From positions 1 to 21,100 of IMG/VR virus record IMGVR_UViG_3300020172_003043: a stretch of DNA of 21,100 nt, one strand, 5' to 3'. Under the pieces are notes generated by a model. The model had not been told where the DNA came from, searched no databases, and saw nothing but the letters and a program-made list of their open reading frames with translations. Both the position numbers and the translations under genes were made by a program. The DNA comes from a virus. Position 1 is the stretch's first letter. Every line of letters starts with the position of its first letter. Shown here one piece after another: positions 1-7,089 of the stretch.

Positions 1-1
1 A

Positions 2-229
2 TTTAATGTAACAGAACTTAACCAAATTGATTTTAACCAAGTATTTGAAACATCAATCGATACAGTTAGAAAATCAGTTGATGAAACAAAAACATTTGTA
101 AAATGGGAAGGAGATAACGTACCAACATCAATAGACGCACTTACAACAAAAGAATGGCCATACACCTATATTGAAATATTTAATATTCTTAGTACTAGTG
201 AATGGACTAAAGAAATGCAAATGCCATGA
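2..229 (+). CDS. 3' end of an unidentified phage gene (partial)
   Basis: An open frame enters from the window edge and ends at TGA 227-229, giving 75 visible residues ending in EWTKEMQMP. The codons are AT-rich and look coding. I recognise no family; the position just before fibre/baseplate-like genes suggests a virion structural protein, as inference only. The end may not be intact. After base 226 the coding-like signal seems to continue in other frames: 226-264 reads MSTLSGGLNVVL in one frame, and about 258-353 reads on to TTPQQIIFN in a third. The natural C-terminus could therefore be longer, with the frame broken by mutation, sequencing indels or less likely recoding. Confidence 0.6.
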   Translation, partial: FNVTELNQIDFNQVFETSIDTVRKSVDETKTFVKWEGDNVPTSIDALTTKEWPYTYIEIFNILSTSEWTKEMQMP

Positions 230-353
230 GTACCTTATCAGGTGGACTAAATGTAGTGTTATGACATTTAACCGTTCAACACCAACCATAACAAAACAAC
301 AAACGTTATCAGTAAAATATTTTACAACCCCTCAACAAATAATTTTTAATTAA
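226..353 (+). other. Frame-broken coding-like stretch after the partial gene
   Basis: This stretch has no convincing gene with its own start, but its codon composition resembles the surrounding genes in successive frames. Frame 1 from ATG 226 stops at 262-264, and frame 0 from about 258 is open to TAA 351-353 with phage-like codon use. It may be the displaced C-terminal end of the upstream gene after two small indels. It could also simply be AT-rich spacer. Confidence 0.3.
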
Positions 354-367
354 AATAAAAGGAATAA

Positions 368-375
368 TATTTATA
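368..375 (+). promoter_or_regulatory. TATTTATA element, 4 nt before the start codon
   Basis: TATTTATA is followed by GAAT and then the ATG at 380. The same 15-base string, TATTTATAGAATATG, recurs before the gene at 1462. It is a candidate phage promoter (or start-site element) for the jelly-roll gene. Confidence 0.5.
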
Positions 376-379
376 GAAT

Positions 380-940
380 ATGTCAAGTTTACCAATATCA
401 CAATTACCCGAATTAACAGGATTAACTTCTAATTCTGAATTACCTGTTTCACAAGGTGGGGTTACATATAAAATTAAAAGAGGTAATATGGCCACAGGTA
501 AATTCTATGGTTCTTTTTACCATTCCACCACACAATCTGGATTTACAGCAAATACAACATACATTTTAAGTGCTTCAACAATTTCAGAAAATAATGGTAT
601 AACAGTCAATAATGGAACTGATTTTACCGTTTCAAGTGGTGCAACATATAATTTACAATTTTCCGCTCAAGTACAAAAAACACAGGGAGGTTCTTCTGAA
701 GATATGTATATATGGTTGAGAAAAAATGGAGCGGATGTTCCATCTTCTAACACAAAAATAACTTTTGCCAATAATGGTGTTTTATTGGTTGCTTCTTGGA
801 ATTTTGTAATAACATTATTGGCAAATGAATATTTACAATTAGCGTTTCAGGTAACCGACCCACATATAATTGTTTTTGCTGCACCATCAAATAGTGTACC
901 CGCAATCCCATCGGTTATTGTTACGCTTGTACAAATCTAA
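380..940 (+). CDS. Jelly-roll (C1q/TNF-like) virion protein with N-terminal attachment peptide
   Basis: A 186-residue protein. Residues 1-36 (SLPISQLPELTG, then ELPVSQGGVTYKI) match the short N-terminal attachment segment common in phage fibre and decoration proteins. The remainder (about 43-186) has the beta-rich pattern of phage C1q/TNF-like jelly-roll domains: YGSFYHSTTQSGF, FSAQVQKTQGG, IWLRKNGADVPSSNT, YLQLAFQVTD. Such domains typically form trimers at the virion surface. The gene at 951 is a paralogue over the whole jelly roll but has a different N-terminus. The start at 380 follows a TATTTATA element. The role is probably a fibre, baseplate appendage or capsid/tail decoration protein; which one cannot be decided from sequence. 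Confidence 0.8.
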   Translation: MSSLPISQLPELTGLTSNSELPVSQGGVTYKIKRGNMATGKFYGSFYHSTTQSGFTANTTYILSASTISENNGITVNNGTDFTVSSGATYNLQFSAQVQKTQGGSSEDMYIWLRKNGADVPSSNTKITFANNGVLLVASWNFVITLLANEYLQLAFQVTDPHIIVFAAPSNSVPAIPSVIVTLVQI

Positions 941-950
941 TTAATTCTGT

Positions 951-1448
951 ATGTCGGTAGTAATTAATGATTTAATAGATAGAGAAACAGGTAATATAAA
1001 AACCACATACACCAATTCAGGTAAACCATACGGTGCGTTTAAAAGTACCTCGAATCAATCAGGATTTACCGTTAATTCTACTTATATTGCTTCTTCACCT
1101 ACCGTTACAGAAAACGGAGGAATCACCGTGGTTAATGGTACCGATTTTAAAGTTCCAAGTAACGGAACATATGCAATGCAATTCTCCGTTCATTTGAAGA
1201 AAACTCAAGGTACTGTAAATAAAACAGTAAATCTTTGGTTAAGAAAAAACGGTACAGACATTGCAGATACCGACACAGAAATTACACTTTTTAGTAATAA
1301 CAGAATTAATATGACATTATTTAATTTTGTTGAGACCTTAAATGCCGATGATTATATACAACTTGCATTTAGTGTCAGTGACTCAAACATAATTTTAGAA
1401 AATACAACAGGAGTACCATCTGTGACATTTACTATTGTTCAAACCTAA
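951..1448 (+). CDS. Second jelly-roll (C1q/TNF-like) virion protein, paralogue of the preceding gene
   Basis: A 165-residue protein. From about residue 26 it aligns throughout with the preceding protein: YGAFKSTSNQSGF, YIASSPTVTENGGITV, LWLRKNGTDIADTDTEIT, YIQLAFSVSDSNII. The N-terminal 25 residues (SVVINDLIDRETGNIKTTY) are unrelated to those of the paralogue, so the same display domain seems to be mounted on a different adaptor. Only 10 nt separate the two genes and there is no TATTTATA element, so it is probably co-transcribed with its neighbour. The likely role is a surface-exposed trimeric fibre or decoration component; this is inferred from the fold pattern. Confidence 0.78.
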   Translation: MSVVINDLIDRETGNIKTTYTNSGKPYGAFKSTSNQSGFTVNSTYIASSPTVTENGGITVVNGTDFKVPSNGTYAMQFSVHLKKTQGTVNKTVNLWLRKNGTDIADTDTEITLFSNNRINMTLFNFVETLNADDYIQLAFSVSDSNIILENTTGVPSVTFTIVQT

Positions 1449-1449
1449 C

Positions 1450-1457
1450 TATTTATA
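1450..1457 (+). promoter_or_regulatory. TATTTATA element, 4 nt before the start codon
   Basis: TATTTATA lies just after the previous stop codon (1446-1448) and is followed by GAAT and the ATG at 1462. The layout is identical to the element at 368. Confidence 0.5.
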
Positions 1458-1461
1458 GAAT

Positions 1462-1830
1462 ATGGAATTTTTTATTAGACAAGGCGCATCAGAACCTATT
1501 TTAAAGTTAAGAATGATTGACGACGGTAAAAACGACAAGTCAGGTTTCAACGATTCTTTAGAAAGTTGTGACATCACGTTTGATATGTACGATGTGGAAA
1601 CCGGTGAACCTGAAATTTTAAATTCTGATTGTTACATTACCACAAGAGATAAAAAATATCATCAAACAACTGATGAATATTATATTGTTCATCGTTTTAC
1701 TGAATCTCAGACTTCTAAGGTTGGAAAATATGAAGGAAAAATAACAATCCAATTCTTAGATACTAGTTTAAATCCAACAACCAAACTCATTTTACCCGTT
1801 AAGGAAAAATTATTTATCACCATATTTTGA
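1462..1830 (+). CDS. BppU-N-like baseplate/appendage protein
   Basis: A 122-residue protein consisting of a single beta-rich domain. It opens with FFIRQGASEPILKLRMIDDG, continues with ITFDMYDVETGEPEI and ends with VGKYEGKITIQF and the strand LILPVKEKLFITI. This order matches the small domain at the N-terminus of BppU-type upper baseplate proteins, which joins receptor-binding parts to the tail. Here it stands alone without a C-terminal extension. It follows the two jelly-roll genes, which fits a common role in the adsorption apparatus. The family assignment is from memory of the pattern and is moderately sure. Confidence 0.65.
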   Translation: MEFFIRQGASEPILKLRMIDDGKNDKSGFNDSLESCDITFDMYDVETGEPEILNSDCYITTRDKKYHQTTDEYYIVHRFTESQTSKVGKYEGKITIQFLDTSLNPTTKLILPVKEKLFITIF

Positions 1831-1869
1831 TAATTCAAAATAATTTTGTATAATTGATAGTAAGACAAA

Positions 1870-1889
1870 TTACAACAATTCCGTTGTAA
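1870..1889 (+). promoter_or_regulatory. Leader hairpin upstream of the DNA polymerase (candidate autogenous operator)
   Basis: A perfect inverted repeat, TTACAAC-aattcc-GTTGTAA (7-bp stem, 6-nt loop), lies 29 nt upstream of the polymerase ATG. T4 DNA polymerase (gp43) represses its own translation by binding an mRNA hairpin in the same place; by analogy this could be an autoregulatory operator. No U-tract follows, so it is not a terminator. Confidence 0.4.
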
Positions 1890-1918
1890 GTTAATGTGTC
1901 ACCTTTAAATTATATAAC

Positions 1919-4816
1919 ATGAGTGAAGTCATTTCGCAAGAAACCATTGAAGGTTTCTTAAACGGTTGGGACCCCGAGCAGTATATCGTTGGGGTTGAGT
2001 ACGATTACAGAACCAACAAAATCTACAAAATTATTCAGGACCCTGAACAGGGAAAAATTGTTAAACCCGACACCTTTACACCATTTTTATGGGTTGGTGA
2101 CTTATCCGGTCTAAACTTTTACCAAAACAACAAAACCCTTCAAAAGAAAAAGATGGGTGAGTATGGTATTCTAATTGAGAAATTGGAAACGGGTGGAAAT
2201 GAAAGACTTGAGGCTGGTATGAATTACTTGGTCAAGAGTTTAAAAGGTTACACTGAGTTAATCAATTTCTTTAAACAAGGTGGTTTAGACCCATGGGGAG
2301 AAAATGTGAGACAACATTTTACAATCCTTTCTCCCGTTGAACAGTATTTGATTCAAAAGAAAAAAAGATTATTCAAAGGTATTGACGATTATTCGGGTGT
2401 TCATCGATTTGTATTCGATATCGAGACCACAGGTTTGGAACCTGAAACCAATACGATAATTCTTATTGGAGTCAAAGACAACCGTGGTTTAAACAGAACA
2501 ATTCCCGCGTTCGGTGAAGACGGTGAGAAAAATTGTATCGAACAATTCTTTGAAATCATTAGAGAATTAAAACCAACAATCATAGGTGGTTACAACTCCG
2601 CTTTCTTTGACTGGCCGTTTATTTTAAAACGTGCCGAGATTTTAGGTGTGGATGTAAGTGGACTAACTCAAATCTTTACTTCTCAAGGAATGAAAGAGAA
2701 AGAAGGTGTTTTGAAACTTGCAAACGAAGTTGAACCTTATACCCAACACGTTATTTGGGGATTCAACATTATCGATATCGCACATGCGGTTAGAAGAGCA
2801 CAGGCAATCAACTCTGAGATTAAATCGTGGGGTTTGAAATATATCACACAATATCTTGAAAAAGAAAAACCTAATCGTGTTTATGTCGATGGTTCTCGAA
2901 TTTCTAAGATTTATTTGGATAATGAGTTGTATTATGTAAATCCTAAAACAGGAAAATATAAACAGATTGGTGAACCCGGTACAGATGGTTTGATGGAAAA
3001 GTATCCGGGTAAATATGAAATATGGTCAGGTAGTAGAATCGTTGAACAATATCTTGACGATGACTTGTATGAAACTATGGTTGTGGACGATTCGTTCAGT
3101 CAATCAACTTTCTTACTTTCTAAACTTGTACCTACAACATATGAAAGGATTGCAACAATGGGAACGGCAACACTGTGGAAAATCATCATGTTAGCATGGT
3201 CATATGAAAACAACTTGGCCGTTCCAATCAAAGCAGAAAAACGTGCAATTACGGGTGGACTATCTCGTCTATTGAATGTGGGGTACGCTAAAGACATCGT
3301 TAAGTTTGACTACTCTTCACTTTATCCGTCCATTCAATTGGTTTATGATGTATTCCCTGAATGTGATATTATGGGTGTACAGAAATCGATGTTAAAGTAT
3401 TTCCGTAACATTCGTATCAAATACAAACATTTAGCTGGTGAATTAAAAGATAAAGACCCTGTACAAGCAGAAATGTACGACCGTAAACAATTACCAATCA
3501 AAATCTTTATCAACGCATACTTTGGTTCATTATCGGCACCACATGTATTTCCATGGGGAGATATGGATAAAGGAGAAACAATCACATGTGTGGGTAGACA
3601 ATGTCTTCGTATGATGATTATGTTCTTTGAGAAGAAAGGTTATAAACCACTTGTAATGGATACGGACGGGGTAAACTTCTCGACACCAGATAATGTAAAT
3701 GAAACTGTTTACATTGGTAAAGGTTTAAATGAATTAGTAGTTGAAGGTAAAGAATACCGTGGTATTGAAGCCGACACCGCAGAATTCAATGATATCTTCA
3801 TGAGAAATGAGATGGGGTTAGATATTGACTACACCGCACCTGCATGTATTAACGTCTCAAGAAAAAACTACATCATTAAATTGATGAAGAAAGGTAAAGA
3901 GAAAATCAAATTAACGGGGAACACAATCAAATCTAAAAAACTACAACAATATATTGTGGAGTTCTTGGATGAAGGTTTCAAATATTTGTTAAGTGGAGAT
4001 GGATTGTCTTTTGTTGAATTGTATTATCAATACGTAGATAAGATTTATAATAAAGAAATTCCACTTTCTAAAATAGCAAATAAATCTCGTGTTAAACAAT
4101 CGGTTGCCGATTATAAAAAACACATTCAAAAAACAACCAAGGCGGGTTCGTTAATGTCACGTCAAGCACACATGGAGTTAGTTATTCAAAATGATTATCC
4201 TGCGGGTCTTGGTGAAACTATTTTTTATGTGAACAACGGTAAAAAGAAATCTGATGGTGATGTTCAGAAAGTAACTAAACCAACTAAGAAACAACAAGAA
4301 GAATTTTTAGCTGAGTTTGGTCATTCAATGCCAAATAACTACATTCAAATTAATTGTTATATGGTTCCTGAAAAGGAATTAATAAACAATCCAAATTTAA
4401 CAGGTGATTATAATGTTGCTCGTTATTTGAGTAATTTTAATAAAAGAATCGAACCATTACTTTGTGTATTCAAACCTGAAATTCGTCATGATATTTTAGT
4501 GGAGAAACCTGAAGATAGACAGTTCTTTACTAAATCACAGTGTGAATTGGTTAACGGTTTCCCATTAAAAGAAGATGGTCAGGATAAATACGATGAGGTG
4601 ATGACCCTATCTGATGGTGAGGTTATATTTTGGAACCGAGTTAGTCGTGACCCATTCTTTATGTACGTAGAGGATAGTCTTAAACTTGCCGACCCGTATT
4701 GGGTTGACCACAATAGAAAAGTTGTGAGTCTACAGGCAGAAAGTATTAAGAGTAATGAGGATGAAATAATCGAAACCAATGGTAACGATTTTGCATACCA
4801 CGCAATAGAAAGTTAA
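1919..4816 (+). CDS. 43: Family-B replicative DNA polymerase with 3'-5' exonuclease (T4 gp43-like)
   Basis: A 965-residue protein carrying the full family-B motif order. Exo I is FVFDIETTG (D167, E169); Exo II is GGYNSAFFDWP (N226, D231); Exo III is YLDDD (Y378, D382). Polymerase motif A is DYSSLYPSI (D464). Motif B is KIFINAYFG (K528, N532). Motif C is DTDGVNF (D581, D583). A KxY-like SRKNY follows near 647-651, with thumb sequence after it. All catalytic acidic residues are present, so polymerization and proofreading should both work. Two positions are unusual for T4-type enzymes: the motif B Tyr of the usual YG is Phe (F535), and motif C reads DTDGVN instead of DTDSVY. The gene stands alone between virion genes, has no TATTTATA element immediately upstream, and has a hairpin in its leader. 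Its stop codon overlaps that of the convergent neck-type gene. Confidence 0.95.
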   Translation: MSEVISQETIEGFLNGWDPEQYIVGVEYDYRTNKIYKIIQDPEQGKIVKPDTFTPFLWVGDLSGLNFYQNNKTLQKKKMGEYGILIEKLETGGNERLEAGMNYLVKSLKGYTELINFFKQGGLDPWGENVRQHFTILSPVEQYLIQKKKRLFKGIDDYSGVHRFVFDIETTGLEPETNTIILIGVKDNRGLNRTIPAFGEDGEKNCIEQFFEIIRELKPTIIGGYNSAFFDWPFILKRAEILGVDVSGLTQIFTSQGMKEKEGVLKLANEVEPYTQHVIWGFNIIDIAHAVRRAQAINSEIKSWGLKYITQYLEKEKPNRVYVDGSRISKIYLDNELYYVNPKTGKYKQIGEPGTDGLMEKYPGKYEIWSGSRIVEQYLDDDLYETMVVDDSFSQSTFLLSKLVPTTYERIATMGTATLWKIIMLAWSYENNLAVPIKAEKRAITGGLSRLLNVGYAKDIVKFDYSSLYPSIQLVYDVFPECDIMGVQKSMLKYFRNIRIKYKHLAGELKDKDPVQAEMYDRKQLPIKIFINAYFGSLSAPHVFPWGDMDKGETITCVGRQCLRMMIMFFEKKGYKPLVMDTDGVNFSTPDNVNETVYIGKGLNELVVEGKEYRGIEADTAEFNDIFMRNEMGLDIDYTAPACINVSRKNYIIKLMKKGKEKIKLTGNTIKSKKLQQYIVEFLDEGFKYLLSGDGLSFVELYYQYVDKIYNKEIPLSKIANKSRVKQSVADYKKHIQKTTKAGSLMSRQAHMELVIQNDYPAGLGETIFYVNNGKKKSDGDVQKVTKPTKKQQEEFLAEFGHSMPNNYIQINCYMVPEKELINNPNLTGDYNVARYLSNFNKRIEPLLCVFKPEIRHDILVEKPEDRQFFTKSQCELVNGFPLKEDGQDKYDEVMTLSDGEVIFWNRVSRDPFFMYVEDSLKLADPYWVDHNRKVVSLQAESIKSNEDEIIETNGNDFAYHAIES

Positions 4817-5931
4817 ATTACGTTATACGGTGATTGGAATGGTCTATATTTCAATGCCTTATTAAGATTCTCCGCTTCTAAACCTTTTCTTTCGAGAACT
4901 TTTTCGGGGCGGAGTCTTTCTAATCTTTGCATCAATTCTTCAACCAATTTAAGTTTTTCATCTTTACCTTCAGTTAATAGGGTATTGTAATCTAATTTAA
5001 CTTGACTGTCGGGAACTTGTAGGTCTCCTGAGAATTTACCCCATATTCTACCTAATCCTTCTTTTGAATATGCAATAAGGTATTTTCTAACCCAGTTTTG
5101 TGCTGGTTTATTTAATGAATCCCAAGTCAATTCTTCAGTTTCGATGTCGGATGGTAATTTAATAACATCTTTGTTTTTCTTCAAACAAGTGTCTCTATCT
5201 GTAGTATCATAATACCAATACCAAAGTTTATCTCTATTGTTTTGTAATGAACCAAAGTCAAACCTACCACCCGGTACGTTGTACAAGTGAACGATTTTGG
5301 TTCCGTTTGGACCCGCGGTAACACGATATGTTAAATCACCACCGATAAGACGGTTTTTGATATTTCTATCTCCCATTCTTAATAATAAATCAAATGCAGG
5401 TAACATAAAGTAAGAACCTGATGAACCTTGTTGTGCAAAACCACCAACACCACCGAACGCAACACCACCAAGACCACCAAAACCCCCTAAGAAAGGGTCA
5501 ATGATTGAATCGGTCAATTCCGCACGGGTAAACCATAGAAGTTCATTTATTTCTCGTCCTGCGGGGATAACATACGTTTGAGTACCCGCAGATAATGAAA
5601 CATAATCTTTTTTAAGTTCACTATCCCCACCAGTCTGTAAACCAACGATTTTAGAGTATGCATGTGTGTATTGTGTTTCGTAATCTAAACTTCTTGTTGT
5701 GAAAGCTCTTGTTAATGATTGAGTGTCAACATTTAAACCATACAAGGCGGACCATTGAGATTCAATTAACCAATCACTTACGTATTGTTCATATTCAGAT
5801 AATGATAATTCTAAGAACGTATCCATCTGTTCTTCAGTAAGTTCTACACCTCTAACCGGTAGTCCTAATAAATGAAAAACTTGGGTATAAAGTTTTTGTT
5901 TATCGGCGTTTGTTATAATAGTTGCGCTCAT
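4813..5931 (-). CDS. Virion structural protein, probable neck/connector component
   Basis: A 372-residue protein starting at ATG 5931 (MSATIITNADKQ); the upstream TTG at 5946 lies inside the promoter element and is unlikely. Its general pattern resembles a structural family widespread in T4-like marine myoviruses: an N-terminal helical part (LSEYEQYVSDWLIES), a central strand region (LTYRVTAGPNGTKIVHLYNV) and a C-terminal helical segment (NWVRKYLIAYSKEGLGRIWG, then QVPDSQVKLDY). Members are often annotated as neck or structural protein. A glycine-rich loop (about residues 143-170: GGFGGLGGVAFGGVGGF) interrupts the middle. The protein is convergent with DNA polymerase, the two stop codons sharing the four bases 4813-4816, and divergent from the nuclease gene. 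The exact role is inferred. Confidence 0.6.
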   Translation of the reverse strand: MSATIITNADKQKLYTQVFHLLGLPVRGVELTEEQMDTFLELSLSEYEQYVSDWLIESQWSALYGLNVDTQSLTRAFTTRSLDYETQYTHAYSKIVGLQTGGDSELKKDYVSLSAGTQTYVIPAGREINELLWFTRAELTDSIIDPFLGGFGGLGGVAFGGVGGFAQQGSSGSYFMLPAFDLLLRMGDRNIKNRLIGGDLTYRVTAGPNGTKIVHLYNVPGGRFDFGSLQNNRDKLWYWYYDTTDRDTCLKKNKDVIKLPSDIETEELTWDSLNKPAQNWVRKYLIAYSKEGLGRIWGKFSGDLQVPDSQVKLDYNTLLTEGKDEKLKLVEELMQRLERLRPEKVLERKGLEAENLNKALKYRPFQSPYNVI

Positions 5932-5944
5932 ATTTGTTTTTATC

Positions 5945-5952
5945 AATAAATA
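5945..5952 (-). promoter_or_regulatory. TATTTATT element for the neck-type gene
   Basis: Read on the minus strand this is TATTTATTGATAAAAACAAAT followed by ATG at 5931 (13 nt between element and start). The string TATTTATTGATAAA is repeated exactly upstream of the sheath gene (10755-10768, plus strand). Confidence 0.5.
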
Positions 5953-5956
5953 TCTG

Positions 5957-5964
5957 TATTTTTA
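5957..5964 (+). promoter_or_regulatory. TATTTTTA element (variant), 5 nt before the start codon
   Basis: TATTTTTA-GCTTT-ATG precedes the nuclease gene. It differs by one base from TATTTATA. It sits 4 bp from the minus-strand element at 5945-5952, so the 38-bp divergent spacer would hold two back-to-back promoters. Confidence 0.35.
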
Positions 5965-5969
5965 GCTTT

Positions 5970-6890
5970 ATGGAAACTCGCGATTTAAACATAAAAGAAA
6001 GGTTAAAGGGTATTATTATTGACCCCTTATATAAAACGGCGGTGGATAGAGATAAAATGTTACAAATACAAAGAAATAATGATATTAAATTATTTATTTC
6101 AAAAGATATTATACGGATGTTGAAGGAGGTCTATGAACCGTTAGGTTTATGGGGCCAAAATCCATCAACAAAAGGAAAAAAACACGAAGGTGTGTTAAAT
6201 GAAAAGGGAGAATGGCAATTTCAAAATTACTTCAATACCAACTATTCATGTCATGAAATTTTATTTAATAGATGTAATCATTTTATTTATAATCTCCATA
6301 AAAAAAAGAACGTTGAGTCTATTGAAATATCGGGAGAGGTTTTTTCATATAAAACTCCAATTGAATTTGACGAAAATGTTTTAAACGATGAAAAAGAAAC
6401 TTTACGTAGAGTAAAACAATTACTAAAAATTATTGATAAGTATAAATTTCAAATTTTTTCACCGGGTAGTGAGATTTTAGAGAAATTAATTAACGTCTGT
6501 AAAGAGTCTAGTTCGAGAGGGGATAAAACACAAGAATTTTATCTTAAACATATAAATGATTTTTTTGACGATATTATCGATACAAGGGTTCTTGGTGGAC
6601 ACGGTAATTATGAAGACCAAAAAACAGGGATTGATGTATGGACAAAACATAAAGATGGAAAAACAATTTCACACCAAATAAAAGGTACTTGTGATTTATC
6701 TAAAACTGAAGACGGTTATTTGGTAAACTCGGCAATAAGTCCATCTAATAAATGTAACTTATATGTTTTTGTTTGTGAAAGTAAACAAATTGTCATTTTA
6801 AAAAATGATAAGAGAGAAATGGTTTTTGGTACAAATGGGGTATTTTTCCCGATGAAATTAAAATATGATGAAAAATTCTACAACCAATAA
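5970..6890 (+). CDS. Putative PD-(D/E)XK-fold nuclease
   Basis: A 306-residue protein. The start at ATG 5970 (METRDLNIKERL) is preferred over an upstream in-frame start because that would run through the promoter-like spacer. Residues 182-239 carry a PD-(D/E)XK-like core: an acidic helix (KTQEFYLKHINDFFDD), then GGHGNYEDQKTGIDVW with candidate metal ligand D222, then HQIKG with Q236 and K238. The D-x13-QxK arrangement is seen in restriction-type nucleases where Gln replaces the second acid. The N-terminal half (1-170), with a Cys/His-containing stretch (YSCHEILFNRCNHF), is not recognised. The gene overlaps the next ORF by 26 nt, suggesting translational coupling. Possible roles are host or competitor DNA attack, genome processing or mobile-type endonuclease. 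The fold call is motif-based only. Confidence 0.5.
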   Translation: METRDLNIKERLKGIIIDPLYKTAVDRDKMLQIQRNNDIKLFISKDIIRMLKEVYEPLGLWGQNPSTKGKKHEGVLNEKGEWQFQNYFNTNYSCHEILFNRCNHFIYNLHKKKNVESIEISGEVFSYKTPIEFDENVLNDEKETLRRVKQLLKIIDKYKFQIFSPGSEILEKLINVCKESSSRGDKTQEFYLKHINDFFDDIIDTRVLGGHGNYEDQKTGIDVWTKHKDGKTISHQIKGTCDLSKTEDGYLVNSAISPSNKCNLYVFVCESKQIVILKNDKREMVFGTNGVFFPMKLKYDEKFYNQ

Positions 6891-7089
6891 TTTAACTGAC
6901 CTTTTGACATTTTGTTTTAAAAACAAAGTTGAATTCGTTTACCAAAATGAGGAGGGTGAGAATTGCATTACTTACACAACTGAACCAAACAAACTTCTAA
7001 CTATCAATATCACAAACACTGAGGATAAAAACTTAGATAAAATGTTGACAGATAAATTAGAAGAATTAAATCAACTCATTCAAGATTGA
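6865..7089 (+). CDS. Small acidic protein of unknown function, coupled to the nuclease
   Basis: A 74-residue protein (MMKNSTTNNLTDLLTFCF...). The start is an ATGATG pair inside the nuclease gene's 3' end. The product is acidic, with a predicted beta-rich middle (KVEFVYQNEEGENCITYTT) and a C-terminal helix (DKMLTDKLEELNQLIQD). I recognise no family. The 26-nt overlap with the nuclease suggests coupled translation and perhaps a functional partnership such as inhibitor or subunit, which is inference. Its last 24 nt overlap the 3' end of the convergent SNF2 gene, so both C-termini are encoded by the same bases. The ORF looks real from codon use and tight packing. Confidence 0.6.
   Translation: MMKNSTTNNLTDLLTFCFKNKVEFVYQNEEGENCITYTTEPNKLLTINITNTEDKNLDKMLTDKLEELNQLIQD

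Noticed and set aside
1841-1848. TAATTTTG, a match to the Bacteroidota -7 box TAnnTTTG, upstream of the polymerase
   Set aside because: No TTG-type -33 box lies at the usual distance, and the match is weak in AT-rich sequence. It may still be an early promoter but is not supported enough to list.
2401-4779. Several 60-80 codon minus-strand frames inside the DNA polymerase gene
   Set aside because: They are antisense shadows of a gene whose motifs are all identified on the plus strand.
6284-6291. TATTTATA inside the nuclease gene (also TATTTATC at 1811-1818)
   Set aside because: They are within coding sequence with no nearby start of the right spacing. Chance matches are expected in such AT-rich DNA, and these show the background level.
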